Shown here piece after piece: positions 26,643-35,916 of a DNA stretch of 64,000 bases. How positions within the stretch are numbered: position 1 is the stretch's first letter; each line of letters opens with the position of its first letter. The notes under the pieces are model-generated. The model saw only the letters and a program-made list of their open reading frames with translations. It was not told the DNA's origin and made no database searches. The DNA is from Palsa-1400 sp036501625. Lineage in GTDB: Bacteria > Verrucomicrobiota > Verrucomicrobiia > Limisphaerales > Palsa-1400. Position numbers and translations under genes: made by a program. The stretch covers positions 1 through 64,000 of the forward strand of contig DASXZY010000061.1 of the NCBI GenBank assembly GCA_036501625.1. The letters run 5' to 3'.

Positions 26643-26873
26643 TTTGTTCTTTCCAGCGCCGGACGCGGCGCCATTTGATTGTTTTGCTTCAATTGACATT
26701 AAAAGTCAAAGGCGCAATCCGCGTGTTTCAAGCATTTTTTGGCTCGGCACAAGCGGGAGCGCGGGCGCTTTTTTCCAAAAACGCGTTGTTCACCCTTGAT
26801 CTGCCTTGTTTTTCTTTGTTTTGCCTGTTTTTACCCGGCGGCCCCATCCCAGACATTATGCGGTCATGGCGGA

Positions 26874-26901
26874 ATTATAGCACATGTTTGTCGAATTTTA
26901 A
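26874..26901 (-). promoter_or_regulatory. Candidate sigma-70 promoter for the export-lipoprotein unit
   Basis: On the minus strand a perfect TATAAT (26874-26879) is preceded by TTAAAA (26896-26901) with a 16-base spacer. Transcription would begin near 26867, leaving a leader of roughly 225 bases before the ATG at 26642. The leader contains a short GC-rich hairpin (AAGCG/CGCTT) but no riboswitch I can recognise. Confidence 0.5.
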
Positions 26902-26953
26902 CAGAAATTCAAAGATTTCAGACTCGCTAATCCAAATCAAAAGCATGCCTGCT

Positions 26954-29900
26954 TTATTTCAGCTGGGCCATGATGCGCCGGGCGTCGGCCGCCAGCGGAT
27001 CGGGCAGGCGCAAATCCAAAGCGTGCTGCAAAGCCTCTTTGCAATTCTTGGGGTCTTTAAGCTGATAACAGTCCATGCCCAGGTAATAGAACAATTCGCC
27101 GTCGCCGCTGAATTTGCGGCTGGATTCCTGGAGCAGAAACTTGGAGGTGTTGAAATCGGCGCGGCGATACGCCAAAACGCCCAGAATCCGGCCCAAGGCG
27201 GGGTCGTCAGGCATGGCCGTCAAGGCTTTCTGGGCCAGGTCATTGGCCTTGGCTAAATCGCCGCTGCGCGCGCTATGGCTGTAAACGATGGCCATCTCGC
27301 GCATGGCCGGGGCAAACGATGGGTAGATGGACAGCACTTTTTCGTAAGTCCGCATGGCGTCGTTGGTCGCGCCCTGGTGTTCGGACTGGGCTGCCGTCAC
27401 CATCAGGGCGGGCACGTCGTTGGGGTCTTTGCTCAGAATCTGGGCAGCCAGCGGAGCGGCTGATTGAGCCTGGGCCGGGTCCATGGCGGCGGCCACGAGC
27501 GTTAAAAACTGTTTGGCTTGTTCGGGATAAGGCGCGGGGTCATTCTGTTCGGTTTCCTTTTGCATGGCCGTGACGGCATCGTCCATCTGGCCGATGGAGT
27601 AGCTGGAGAGGGCCAGATAATAGTTGAAATCGGGCTCAGTGAAATTTTGCCCGGCCGCCTCCCGCAAAAGGCTGGCGGCCCATTGGTAATCGACGCCGCT
27701 GCGATAGACCAATTCACCCGACCAGGCGCAGGCGGAAGCCTCGTCGGGAGCAAGGAAGTGAGCTTGTTTGGCCAATTCCAGAGCTTTGCGCATGTCATGC
27801 TTCTGGTTGGCATAGAGGCGGGAGAGCCGAATCATGGCTGGCCAGACCTGATTGTTGAGCGAAAGCAGTTTTTCCAGGGACGCGATGGCGGCATCGACTT
27901 GCCCGTTTTGCTCCTGGATGGCCGCCAGGCGGCTCAAAGGCACGGGGTCGTCGGGGTTGTCATTCATCAGGGCTTGCAACTCCTGCTGGACGGCCGCGGT
28001 CGTATTGGCGGGGTTGATGTCCAGCACTTCCAGGCGGCGGCGCACCAATTGTTTGTCCGGAAAATCCTCGGTGGAATCCATGGCCCTCTTGAGATAAAGG
28101 TGCGCGGGAGTTTCCTCCTCCATCATGTAATAAGTCATGCCCAGATGCATTTCCCGCTCGCCCGACGGGAAAGGGTTCTTCTCGACAGACTGCTGGATGA
28201 GCGTGAGCGCGCTGGCGTATTGGTGCTTTTTGTAAAGTATCCAGCCCATGGTATCGATCAGGTTCGGATCGTAGGGCCTGATTTTCAAGGCGTTCTCGAC
28301 CATTTGAAGGCCCTGATCGACCTGGCCCAAAAATTCCGATTCGATATAGGCCAGATTGTTCATGGCGCGATAATCCTTGGGCTTGATGTCGATCAATTTC
28401 TGATAAGCATCGCGGGCCTGTTCATAGCGGCCGGCGGCCTGGTGGATTTCACCGATCATCATCATGGCGATATCGTTCGTTTTGGCGGCCAGTATGGACA
28501 AACGCAGGAGGGCCTGCGGGTCCTTATGGGTTTGCACGTAAAGCCGGGCCAGGTCCAAATAGCCAAGAGGCTCGTCGGGATCCATCTCGATGGCCTTTGA
28601 ATAGGAAGTCTCGGCGTCGTTGGTCTTGGTTTCAGCGAGGTAAAGGTCTCCTTGCAACAGGACAATTTCAGGGGCTTTCGGATGCCTGCCCATGACTTCC
28701 GTCACGCGGGCTTGGGCTTCCGTGAAGTGTTTTTCGACAATATCGAGAGAAGTGATTTGGCGGAGGGCGCTGAGGTTGTCCGGAGCCATCTCCAGCGCTT
28801 TCTCAAAGGCCACGCGCGCCTGCCGGAGATTGCCGCTGTGCTGAAAAACGAGGCCTATGCGAAGGGGTATTTCCGGCGCCTTGGGAAACATGGCGGCCAT
28901 TTGCCGGTAAACGCCCAGGGCCTGGTCCGGCTGTTCTTTGGCGATATAGGCTTCAGCCAGGGCGAGTTCCGCGCCAGCGTTTTCGGGATGGCGCTTGGTT
29001 AATTGGGACAGGAGGCTGATTTCGTCATTCAGGCGGCCAGTGCGGAAATCGACTTGCGCCAGCAGGAGGGCGGCCTGGGTATAATCGCGGTCCAAGGCGA
29101 GGGCATCGTTCAAATTGCCGGCGGCTTTGGTCTTTTCATTGTTCAACAAGTGGACCAGCCCCAAATAATACTTGATCTCCTTGATGTTCTTAAAAAGCCC
29201 ATCCATCTGCTGAAATGTGTCGAGCGCCTTGTCCACTTTCTGCTCGGCGATGTAGAGCACGCCCAGTTGCAGCATGGCGTCGAAATTGTTGTTGTCGCGC
29301 GCCAGAACCCTGTCCAGCATCTGCTTGCAATCGTCGAAATTGGTGCGGGCAAAGGTAAGCTTGATCAAATACATCCAGGCGGGGATGTAATCCGGGGCTT
29401 GGGAAGTGATCTCATGGAGGAGGTTGGTCGCGGTTTCGGTGTCGCCCGCCTGCACGCGGAAGTCCACGTATTTGAGCCGCACGGGGGAGCGGATTGGCGA
29501 AAGGTCCGAGGCCGTTTTCAGCGCCTGCTCGACGCCCTTGATGTCTTTGCGCGCGAAGCACAGGGCGGCCTGCCCCTCGTAGGAGACGGCCAGCTTGGAA
29601 TTCAAAGAGACGGATTTTTCAAACTCATCCTGCGCGCCTTTGAGATCCGTCCGCCGCAGATCGATAAAGCCAAGGGCAGCGTGGCAGGCGGCCGGATCCT
29701 GGTTGCCCTCGCGCAGTTCAGAATCGAGCCGCTGATGGAGGGAGCCAAGATCATTGGTATGAACCAATTGCGCCAGCAGAATCATGGCGTCCTCATTGGT
29801 CGGCTCGGCTTGCAGGACGGACGTCGCCAGCCGGATCGCCTCGTTGGTGGAGCGGCTGACGGAATAAAGCTCGGCCAGCTTGAGCTGGACGAGCGTGTTT

Positions 29901-30187
29901 TGGGGGTCCTGGTCATTGGCCTTGCGCAAAAACGCGGCCGCCTGCGGCGCCCTGCCCTCCTCGAAGAATATAAACCCCAGTTGCCGAACGGCCACGGGAT
30001 TCAACTGCGAAAGGCTGAGCACGGTTTGATACTCGATTTCCGCCGTGTCATACTTCTGGGCTTTGTAATCGCGGCCGGCGGCTGCCAGGAGGCGGCGAAC
30101 CTTGGATTCCTTGCTGCAACCCGCGCAGACGAGGAGGCCAAGGGCCATCGCCAGCAGTTGGGGCCAGCGAGAAAGGTGTTTATTCAT
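26954..30187 (-). CDS. PrsT-like TPR-repeat lipoprotein
   Basis: This 1077-residue lipoprotein has lipobox LVCAGC (Cys24, followed by Ser, which favours the outer membrane). The rest is made almost entirely of TPR-type helical repeats. Length and layout match the large TPR lipoproteins (PrsT type) that accompany exosortase/PEP-CTERM polysaccharide loci. A periplasmic scaffold for polymer assembly or export is likely; in Gram-negative systems such proteins (for example PelB, AlgK, BcsC) guide secreted polysaccharide to an outer-membrane pore. It follows rfbB by 48 bases on the same strand and precedes the export lipoprotein gene. Confidence 0.85.
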   Translation of the reverse strand: MNKHLSRWPQLLAMALGLLVCAGCSKESKVRRLLAAAGRDYKAQKYDTAEIEYQTVLSLSQLNPVAVRQLGFIFFEEGRAPQAAAFLRKANDQDPQNTLVQLKLAELYSVSRSTNEAIRLATSVLQAEPTNEDAMILLAQLVHTNDLGSLHQRLDSELREGNQDPAACHAALGFIDLRRTDLKGAQDEFEKSVSLNSKLAVSYEGQAALCFARKDIKGVEQALKTASDLSPIRSPVRLKYVDFRVQAGDTETATNLLHEITSQAPDYIPAWMYLIKLTFARTNFDDCKQMLDRVLARDNNNFDAMLQLGVLYIAEQKVDKALDTFQQMDGLFKNIKEIKYYLGLVHLLNNEKTKAAGNLNDALALDRDYTQAALLLAQVDFRTGRLNDEISLLSQLTKRHPENAGAELALAEAYIAKEQPDQALGVYRQMAAMFPKAPEIPLRIGLVFQHSGNLRQARVAFEKALEMAPDNLSALRQITSLDIVEKHFTEAQARVTEVMGRHPKAPEIVLLQGDLYLAETKTNDAETSYSKAIEMDPDEPLGYLDLARLYVQTHKDPQALLRLSILAAKTNDIAMMMIGEIHQAAGRYEQARDAYQKLIDIKPKDYRAMNNLAYIESEFLGQVDQGLQMVENALKIRPYDPNLIDTMGWILYKKHQYASALTLIQQSVEKNPFPSGEREMHLGMTYYMMEEETPAHLYLKRAMDSTEDFPDKQLVRRRLEVLDINPANTTAAVQQELQALMNDNPDDPVPLSRLAAIQEQNGQVDAAIASLEKLLSLNNQVWPAMIRLSRLYANQKHDMRKALELAKQAHFLAPDEASACAWSGELVYRSGVDYQWAASLLREAAGQNFTEPDFNYYLALSSYSIGQMDDAVTAMQKETEQNDPAPYPEQAKQFLTLVAAAMDPAQAQSAAPLAAQILSKDPNDVPALMVTAAQSEHQGATNDAMRTYEKVLSIYPSFAPAMREMAIVYSHSARSGDLAKANDLAQKALTAMPDDPALGRILGVLAYRRADFNTSKFLLQESSRKFSGDGELFYYLGMDCYQLKDPKNCKEALQHALDLRLPDPLAADARRIMAQLK

Positions 30188-30235
30188 AGCTTTGTTGTTT
30201 TCCCATTAGCGAAACTGCCAAAGGAGCGCAAGCGG

Positions 30236-31249
30236 TTAATCTTTTTGTTTGACGCTTGCAACCCAGTCCTGGTGGTTCAAATACCATTGAATGGTTTCCC
30301 GCAAACCGGATTGGAAGGTGTGAGCCGGAGTCCAGCCCAATTCCCGCTCCATTTTGCCGGCATCAATAGCATAACGGCGGTCGTGACCGGGCCTGTCTTT
30401 GACAAAAGAAATCAGCCGGCGGGAAGACCCGCCGAGTTCAGGAGCAAACTCATCCAGCATATCGCAGATCAGCTCAACGATCCGAATGTTCGGCCATTCA
30501 TTGTGTCCCCCTATATTATAGCTTTCCCCGTCCTTTCCGCAAGTCAATACCTGCCACAGGGCCTGGGCGTGATCCAGCACGTAGAGCCAGTCGCGCACGT
30601 TCATGCCATCGCCATAGACGGGGATAGCTCTGCGGAGGCAGACGCTTTCAATGATGACGGGGATGAGTTTTTCCGGGAATTGCCGGGGACCGTAGTTATT
30701 GGAGCAATTAGTCGTGACTGCCGGCAACCCATAGGTGTGATGATAGGAGCGCACCAGGAAATCGCTCGAAGCCTTGCTCGCTGAGTAAGGAGAGTTAGGC
30801 GCGTAGGGCGTGGTTTCGGCAAAAAAGCCGGTCGCGCCAAGGCTGCCGTAAACTTCGTCGGTGGAGACGTGGTGAAATCTTTTGCCAGCCCAGCGTCCGT
30901 CCCAAACCGTTCGCACCGCTTCCAGAAGGTTGAAGGTTCCGATAATGTTGGTGTGGATGAAATCGCCCGGACCGGTGATGGAACGGTCCACGTGCGATTC
31001 CGCGGCCAGGTGCAGAACGTGGGAAATCTCGTGGCGTTTGACCACTTCCAGGACGGCGTTTTTGTCCCGCAAATCTGTTTTTTCAAAGACATATTTGGCA
31101 TGGCTCTCCAGCCCTTGCAGATTTTCAAGGCGGCCGGCGTAGGTCAGGCAGTCCAGATTAACGAGGAGGCGGATTTCCGGATTGTCAATGATATGATGGA
31201 TCAGGTTGGAGCCGATGAATCCAGCGCCGCCAGTGACGAGCAAGTTCAT
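30236..31249 (-). CDS. rfbB: dTDP-glucose 4,6-dehydratase
   Basis: This 337-residue extended SDR converts dTDP-glucose to dTDP-4-keto-6-deoxyglucose. Visible motifs are TGGAGFIGSN at the N-terminus, the active-site TDEVYGSLG with its Asp-Glu pair, and the catalytic YSASK. The start at 31249 overlaps the stop of the upstream SDR gene as ATGA, so the two are translationally coupled; a frame reaching 31519 runs through that gene and is discarded. With rfbA and the bifunctional-looking SDR next door it forms a compact rhamnose-type pathway. Confidence 0.95.
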   Translation of the reverse strand: MNLLVTGGAGFIGSNLIHHIIDNPEIRLLVNLDCLTYAGRLENLQGLESHAKYVFEKTDLRDKNAVLEVVKRHEISHVLHLAAESHVDRSITGPGDFIHTNIIGTFNLLEAVRTVWDGRWAGKRFHHVSTDEVYGSLGATGFFAETTPYAPNSPYSASKASSDFLVRSYHHTYGLPAVTTNCSNNYGPRQFPEKLIPVIIESVCLRRAIPVYGDGMNVRDWLYVLDHAQALWQVLTCGKDGESYNIGGHNEWPNIRIVELICDMLDEFAPELGGSSRRLISFVKDRPGHDRRYAIDAGKMERELGWTPAHTFQSGLRETIQWYLNHQDWVASVKQKD

Positions 31250-32196
31250 GGCAGGGGCCTCCATTGCCGCAGAGCATCCGCCAGCGCCTCTTCGACCGGG
31301 CGCATGGGCACGCCCGCGGCCAGCAGCTTCGAAACGTCCATGATGCAATTGGAGCGGGGCGTTTTGGCGGCGGCGCGGTAGAATTCTTCGTCGCCAGACC
31401 AAAATTGAAAACTGCGCGATTCTTTGAAAGACTTTTGCATCATTTCGACGACGTGGCGGGCGGTCACGAAGCCGGGATTGGTCACGTTGTAAATGCCGAA
31501 CGCCGCTTTGCGCTGCCACAATTCAAGGCAGGCGGAAACGAAGTCCGCCCGGTGCGAGAGCGAGTTGACGTTGTCATAAACCTTGGCGTAATTGCGCAGC
31601 TTGCTCAGATAATTGCGGGGATCATCGAATTGATCGAACGGAATGCGCAGGCGCCAAATATAATTTTGGCCGACTCCCTGAACAGCCTCCTCGCCGAGGG
31701 CCTTGGAACCGCTGTAAAAACTGCACGGCGGCCGGCGAAAACTGAAATTTGGCTCGTCGTCCTCGGAAAAACCGCGGAAGGCGGAGGGATTGCTCCGCAG
31801 GAGCGCTTGCATCGCGGGTTGGGTCAAATCGCGCTCGACGCGCGTTTGGCCGTTGAGTTCGACTTTCGCGCCGGAATAAATGCAGCCGGAGGAAACATGG
31901 CCCCAAGGCAAACCGAGGCCGGCGCATACGTGGGCGACCGTCGCGGGAAACAAGGCGTTGCCTTGCAAAGTGCCGGCGCGATCTGATTCGCAGGCATCGA
32001 CGTTGGGTTTGCCCGTGTAACCGGCGGCATTGATGAGGAACTCCGAATTGGCGCCGCGCAGGAATTCGCGCAACGGTTCGAAGCGCGTATAATCGACTTC
32101 CGCGCGCGAGGGCGCGGCAAAAGGCAGGCCCCGCGCGGTTAGTTCCGCCGCGAATTGCCGCCCGATATAACCCGTGCCGCCCAAAAGAACAATCAT
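31246..32196 (-). CDS. Probable bifunctional dTDP-4-keto-6-deoxyglucose 3,5-epimerase/4-reductase (NRS/ER-like)
   Basis: This 316-residue SDR has Rossmann motif LLGGTGYIG, SSGCIYSG with Cys105, and FYSGSK (Tyr161, Lys165). Several stretches recall the plant nucleotide-rhamnose synthase/epimerase-reductase (NRS/ER, UER1): NAAGYTGKPNVDACE, the GCIY active-site Cys, EPNFSF before FYSxxK, DPRNYLSKL and IYNVTNPG. In that family one protein does the work of RmlC and RmlD. Neither of those genes is present here, while rfbA and rfbB flank this gene. The start at 32196 is 1 base after the rfbA stop with GGAGG about 11 bases before it; the 3' end overlaps rfbB by 4 bases. The function is inferred from motif memory and context. 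Confidence 0.75.
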   Translation of the reverse strand: MIVLLGGTGYIGRQFAAELTARGLPFAAPSRAEVDYTRFEPLREFLRGANSEFLINAAGYTGKPNVDACESDRAGTLQGNALFPATVAHVCAGLGLPWGHVSSGCIYSGAKVELNGQTRVERDLTQPAMQALLRSNPSAFRGFSEDDEPNFSFRRPPCSFYSGSKALGEEAVQGVGQNYIWRLRIPFDQFDDPRNYLSKLRNYAKVYDNVNSLSHRADFVSACLELWQRKAAFGIYNVTNPGFVTARHVVEMMQKSFKESRSFQFWSGDEEFYRAAAKTPRSNCIMDVSKLLAAGVPMRPVEEALADALRQWRPLP

Positions 32197-32197
32197 G

Positions 32198-33070
32198 TCA
32201 GCGCTCTTCCTCCAGGAGGACGCGGTGAAGGTAATCGCGATATTCGCAGTTGGGCATTCCGGCGGCCAATTTCTCCAAGCCATCCCGGCTCAGGAATCCG
32301 CGCCGAAAGGCCGCCTCTTCCGGGCAGCCGATTTTTATGCCCTGCCGTTTTTCAATCGTTTGGACGTAGGCGGAAGCCTCATGCAGGCTGCTGCTGGTGC
32401 CGGCGTCGAGCCAGGCGAATCCACGGCTTAACGGATGCACGCGCAACCTCCCGCTCCGCAGGTAAGCCACGTTCACGTCGGTGATTTCCAATTCGCCTCG
32501 GGCCGACGGGCGCAAATTTTTGGTGATCTCCACGACCTGATTGTCATACAGGTACAACCCCGGAACGGCGTGATTGCTGCGCGGCTTTTTGGGTTTTTCC
32601 TCGATGGAAATGGCGCGCCCTTCCGCGTCGAATTCCACCACGCCGTAGCGTTCGGGGTCGTTAACGCGATAGCCGAAGATGGAGGCGCCGTCCTGGAAAT
32701 CCGCGAAGGCCCTCTTGAAGCCGTCCGCGCCGTAAAAAACGTTATCGCCGAGGATCAGCGTGACCGGGTCGGAACCGATGAAGGATTCGGCGATTAGAAA
32801 GGCCTGCGCGATGCCGGCCGGGCGGGCCTGCTCGCGGTATTGGATGGACATGCCCCAGGCGGCTCCGTCTCCCAATAGTTGACGGAAGCGGGGCAAATCG
32901 GCTGGCGTGGAAATCAGGCACAACTCGCGCACGCCATTTTCGATGAGCGTGGTCAATGGATAATAGACCATCGGTTTGTCGTAGACGGGCTGCAACTGCT
33001 TGCTGGCGACGAGGGTCAGAGGATACAGGCGCGAGCCTGCGCCGCCGGCGAGGATGATGCCTTTCTTCAT
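32198..33070 (-). CDS. rfbA: Glucose-1-phosphate thymidylyltransferase
   Basis: This 290-residue nucleotidyltransferase makes dTDP-glucose from dTTP and glucose 1-phosphate. The N-terminal signature GGAGSRLYPLT, followed by SKQLQPVYDKPMVYYPL and ILGDNVFYG, is textbook RmlA/RfbA. Its ATG overlaps the cysA stop by 4 bases (33067-33070), which ties sulfate import and sugar-nucleotide synthesis into one translational run. The bifunctional-looking SDR follows after one base. Confidence 0.96.
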   Translation of the reverse strand: MKKGIILAGGAGSRLYPLTLVASKQLQPVYDKPMVYYPLTTLIENGVRELCLISTPADLPRFRQLLGDGAAWGMSIQYREQARPAGIAQAFLIAESFIGSDPVTLILGDNVFYGADGFKRAFADFQDGASIFGYRVNDPERYGVVEFDAEGRAISIEEKPKKPRSNHAVPGLYLYDNQVVEITKNLRPSARGELEITDVNVAYLRSGRLRVHPLSRGFAWLDAGTSSSLHEASAYVQTIEKRQGIKIGCPEEAAFRRGFLSRDGLEKLAAGMPNCEYRDYLHRVLLEEER

Positions 33071-34170
33071 GGCATGGCGGCCGCGTGAGGCATGATGTCG
33101 TAAGCGGTGGCCACTTCGCCAGCCAGCGGCTCGCCTTCCTTGGAGAGGATGCGATAGGATTTTATGGACAAAGAAACGTCCATTCCGTCCGCCAAACCGA
33201 GACGGGCGTATTCCTCCTTGCTGACGCGCGAGCGGATCATCAAGCCGCTGGGCAATTCCATTTCGAGCCGGAGCATGACGCCCAGAAAATAGGTGCGGCG
33301 CAAAATGGCCCGGTAACGATGGGCGGAGAGATCGGACGAAACCTGCACGGAGTAGGGACGGAAGCCGATGCGCATTTTCTGGCCATCGGCCAGCCCGTGG
33401 GCCGGGAATTCCAATTCCTGATGGCGCGCCACGCCGCCAGAAACTTCCGTTTCCAGCACGTTTAACACGCCGACAAAACGGGCCACGAATTCATTGAGCG
33501 GCTTTTCGTAAACTTCCTGCGGTGTGCCGATTTGCTCCAGATGGCCCTTGGAAAAAATCACGATGCGGTCGGCCACTTCCATGGCTTCTTCCTGGTCGTG
33601 GGTGACGAAAATGGTCGTTAATTTAAGGTCCTGATGCAAGTGGACCAGCCATTGGCGCAGTTCCTGGCGGATTTGCGCGTCCACGGCCGCGAACGGCTCG
33701 TCCATCAACAGCACGTCGGGGCCGGGCGCGAGGGCGCGGGCAATGGCCACCCGCTGGCGCTGGCCGCCGGAAAGCTGGTGGGGCAGGCGCTGAATAAGAC
33801 CCTGCAGGTTGAGCAATTCCGTCAGTTCCTCGACGCGGGCGCGAATTTTATCGTTCGGCCAATTCTTGACACGCAGGCCGAAGGCGATGTTGTTGAACAC
33901 CGTCATGTGCCGGAACAGGGCGTAATTTTGAAAAACGAAGCCGATGTTGCGCTGTTGCACGGGCAGGGAGTTCACCTGCGCGCCGCGCACAAAAATTCCG
34001 CCGCTGGCCGGGGACTCCAGCCCCGCGATCAAGCGCAGGACGGTTGTTTTGCCGCTGCCGCTGGGGCCGAGCAAGGCCACCAATTCGCCTTCGTTGACGC
34101 CAAAGCTGATGTCCTGCACGGCTGCGACGCCGCTAAACGCTTTGCTGACGCTCTTTAATTCAATACTCAA
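33067..34170 (-). CDS. cysA: Sulfate ABC transporter ATP-binding protein
   Basis: This 367-residue CysA-type ATPase has Walker A GPSGSGKTT, signature LSGGQRQRV, Walker B VLLMDEPF and the switch His in VTHDQEEA. A C-terminal beta-barrel regulatory domain (about residues 240-355) follows, as in TOBE-containing importers. The start is TTG at 34170, supported by GGAG 7 bases upstream. It energises sulfate uptake through CysT/CysW. The 3' end overlaps rfbA (ATGA), an unusual operon partner for a sulfate importer. Confidence 0.95.
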   Translation of the reverse strand: MSIELKSVSKAFSGVAAVQDISFGVNEGELVALLGPSGSGKTTVLRLIAGLESPASGGIFVRGAQVNSLPVQQRNIGFVFQNYALFRHMTVFNNIAFGLRVKNWPNDKIRARVEELTELLNLQGLIQRLPHQLSGGQRQRVAIARALAPGPDVLLMDEPFAAVDAQIRQELRQWLVHLHQDLKLTTIFVTHDQEEAMEVADRIVIFSKGHLEQIGTPQEVYEKPLNEFVARFVGVLNVLETEVSGGVARHQELEFPAHGLADGQKMRIGFRPYSVQVSSDLSAHRYRAILRRTYFLGVMLRLEMELPSGLMIRSRVSKEEYARLGLADGMDVSLSIKSYRILSKEGEPLAGEVATAYDIMPHAAAMP

Positions 34171-34207
34171 AAGAATTCTCCGTTATCGGGCAGTCAATTC
34201 AACAGTA

Positions 34208-35065
34208 TCACGACTGCCGCTGGCTTTTCCATTCGAGAAATGTTTTGACCACCATCGTCACAATGGCAAGGAGAGCCAGCAAGGTCGCCACCGCGAAAGG
34301 CGCGACGGGGTCGAACTCGTTGTAAAGCTTTTCCACGCGCAAGGGCAGCGTATCGGTCAGGCCGGCAATATGGCCGGAAACGACGGCCACGGCGCCAAAT
34401 TCGCCCATGGCCCGGGCGTTGCACAGGACGACGCCGTAAAAAAAACCCCATCTGACAGAGGGAAGGGTTACGTGCCAAAACGTTGTCCAACCGCTGGCGC
34501 CAAGCGTCAGGGCAGCCTCCTCCTGCTCCCGGCCTTGCGCGCGCATGACCGGGATCAATTCCCGGGCGACATACGGGAAGGTGACAAAGATGGTCGCCAG
34601 CACGATGCCCGGCAGGGCAAAGAGAATCTTAATGTGATGCGCGGCCAGCCAATGCCCCATCAGGCCCTGGGAGCCAAACAGCAGCACGAACAGCAGCCCC
34701 GCCACAACCGGCGAAATGGAAAACGGCAAGTCCATGATAGTCAACAAAATAGTTTTGCCGCGGAAATCGAACTTGGCGATGGCCCAGGACGCGGCCAGGC
34801 CGAAGATGGCGTTGGCTGGCACGGTGATGGCGGCCACCACGAGAGTCAAACGAATGGCCGCCAAGGTGTCCTTGTCTTTCAACGCGTTCCAGTAAGGCCC
34901 GAAACCGGCGGCAAAAGCCTGGACGAAGACATTGACCAGCGGGAGCACGAGAAAAATGGCCGAAAAGACCACGGCAATCGTGATCAAAGCCCAGCGAATG
35001 GGCAAAGGGCTGGAACCCCGTCCCGCGGACCGGGCAGGATTGGCGATGGCGCTAGGCGGATTCAT
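34208..35065 (-). CDS. cysW: Sulfate ABC transporter permease CysW
   Basis: This 285-residue inner-membrane permease has about six transmembrane segments and the EAA-type coupling loop EEAALTLGASGWTTFWHVTLP, which contacts CysA. The ARAMGEFGAVAVVSGHI stretch is typical of CysW. It overlaps the cysT stop by 4 bases (ATGA at 35062-35065) and precedes cysA by 37 bases. Confidence 0.94.
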   Translation of the reverse strand: MNPPSAIANPARSAGRGSSPLPIRWALITIAVVFSAIFLVLPLVNVFVQAFAAGFGPYWNALKDKDTLAAIRLTLVVAAITVPANAIFGLAASWAIAKFDFRGKTILLTIMDLPFSISPVVAGLLFVLLFGSQGLMGHWLAAHHIKILFALPGIVLATIFVTFPYVARELIPVMRAQGREQEEAALTLGASGWTTFWHVTLPSVRWGFFYGVVLCNARAMGEFGAVAVVSGHIAGLTDTLPLRVEKLYNEFDPVAPFAVATLLALLAIVTMVVKTFLEWKSQRQS

Positions 35066-35916
35066 GACGCATGGAACTTATCGGCCCAACCTTGCAATGT
35101 GTTTAGGGTCAGCAGCAGCGTGAATGAGAAGATCAGCAGCACCAGCGCGACGGCGATGGCTCCGGTATAATCGTACTGGTCGAGCCGCATGACGATGAGC
35201 GTGGGAGAGATTTCCGTTTGAAACGGGAGGTTGCCGGAGATGAAAACAACCGAGCCATATTCTCCGAGGGCGCGCACGAAAGAGAGGCCGAAGCCGGTCA
35301 GGATTGTCGGCAGCAGGAGCGGCGCGGTGACGGAGAAAAACCGCCGCACTTTGCCCGCGCCCAAACACATGGCGGCTTCCTGCACGGACTCATCCAGCAT
35401 CTCAATTTCCGGCTGGAGAGTGCGGACGGAAAAGGGCAGGCCCACAAAGGTCAAAGCGATGACCACCCCCAAACGGGAAAACGCGCCCTTGATGCCGAGC
35501 GGGGACAGGAATTGGCCCAGCCAGCCGTGATCGGAGAACATGCTGGCCAGGGTCAAGCCCGCCACGGCCGTCGGCAGCGCGAATGGGAAATCAATCAGGC
35601 CATCGAGCAAACGCCGGCCGGGGAAACGATAGCGTGCCAGCACCCAGGCCAGCAGCGTGCCGAAGCAGGCGTTGATGGTGGCCGCGGCCAGGGAGGCGCC
35701 AAGGCTCAACTTGTAAGAGGCCATGGCCCGCTCATTGGTGGCCAGATCCCACAATTCCTTCCACGACAAGCCGATGGTTTTGAAAACCATCGCGCCGATA
35801 GGCACCAGCACGATCACTGTCAGATAAATGACAGTGAACCCCATGGTCATGCTGAAGCCGGGAAGCGGGTTGCTGGAAGCGGAGCGCTTAGCGCCGGCTT
35901 TTTGCGATTTGGTCAA
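35062..35916 (-). CDS. cysT: Sulfate ABC transporter permease CysT
   Basis: This permease of about 284 residues is the partner of CysW, with six or so membrane segments and the coupling loop EAAMCLGAGKVRRFFSVTAP; ALGEYGSVVFISGNLP is typical of CysT/CysU. Start choice: an in-frame ATG at 35931 exists, but the strong AAGGAGGA at 35921-35928 lies just inside it, 4-5 bases before TTG 35916. The TTG start is therefore preferred. Either way the gene begins inside the end of cysP (stop at 35888), consistent with coupled translation. Confidence 0.92.
   Translation of the reverse strand: MTKSQKAGAKRSASSNPLPGFSMTMGFTVIYLTVIVLVPIGAMVFKTIGLSWKELWDLATNERAMASYKLSLGASLAAATINACFGTLLAWVLARYRFPGRRLLDGLIDFPFALPTAVAGLTLASMFSDHGWLGQFLSPLGIKGAFSRLGVVIALTFVGLPFSVRTLQPEIEMLDESVQEAAMCLGAGKVRRFFSVTAPLLLPTILTGFGLSFVRALGEYGSVVFISGNLPFQTEISPTLIVMRLDQYDYTGAIAVALVLLIFSFTLLLTLNTLQGWADKFHAS

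Noticed and set aside
26700..26800. A sigma-54 promoter before the export-lipoprotein gene
   Set aside because: The nearest candidate on the minus strand (AAACAC-N5-TTGC) lacks the essential GG of the -24 element.
33944..35170. A 408-codon open frame on the plus strand across cysA and cysW
   Set aside because: Antisense to conserved transporter genes, Gln/His/Arg-rich and without recognisable domains.
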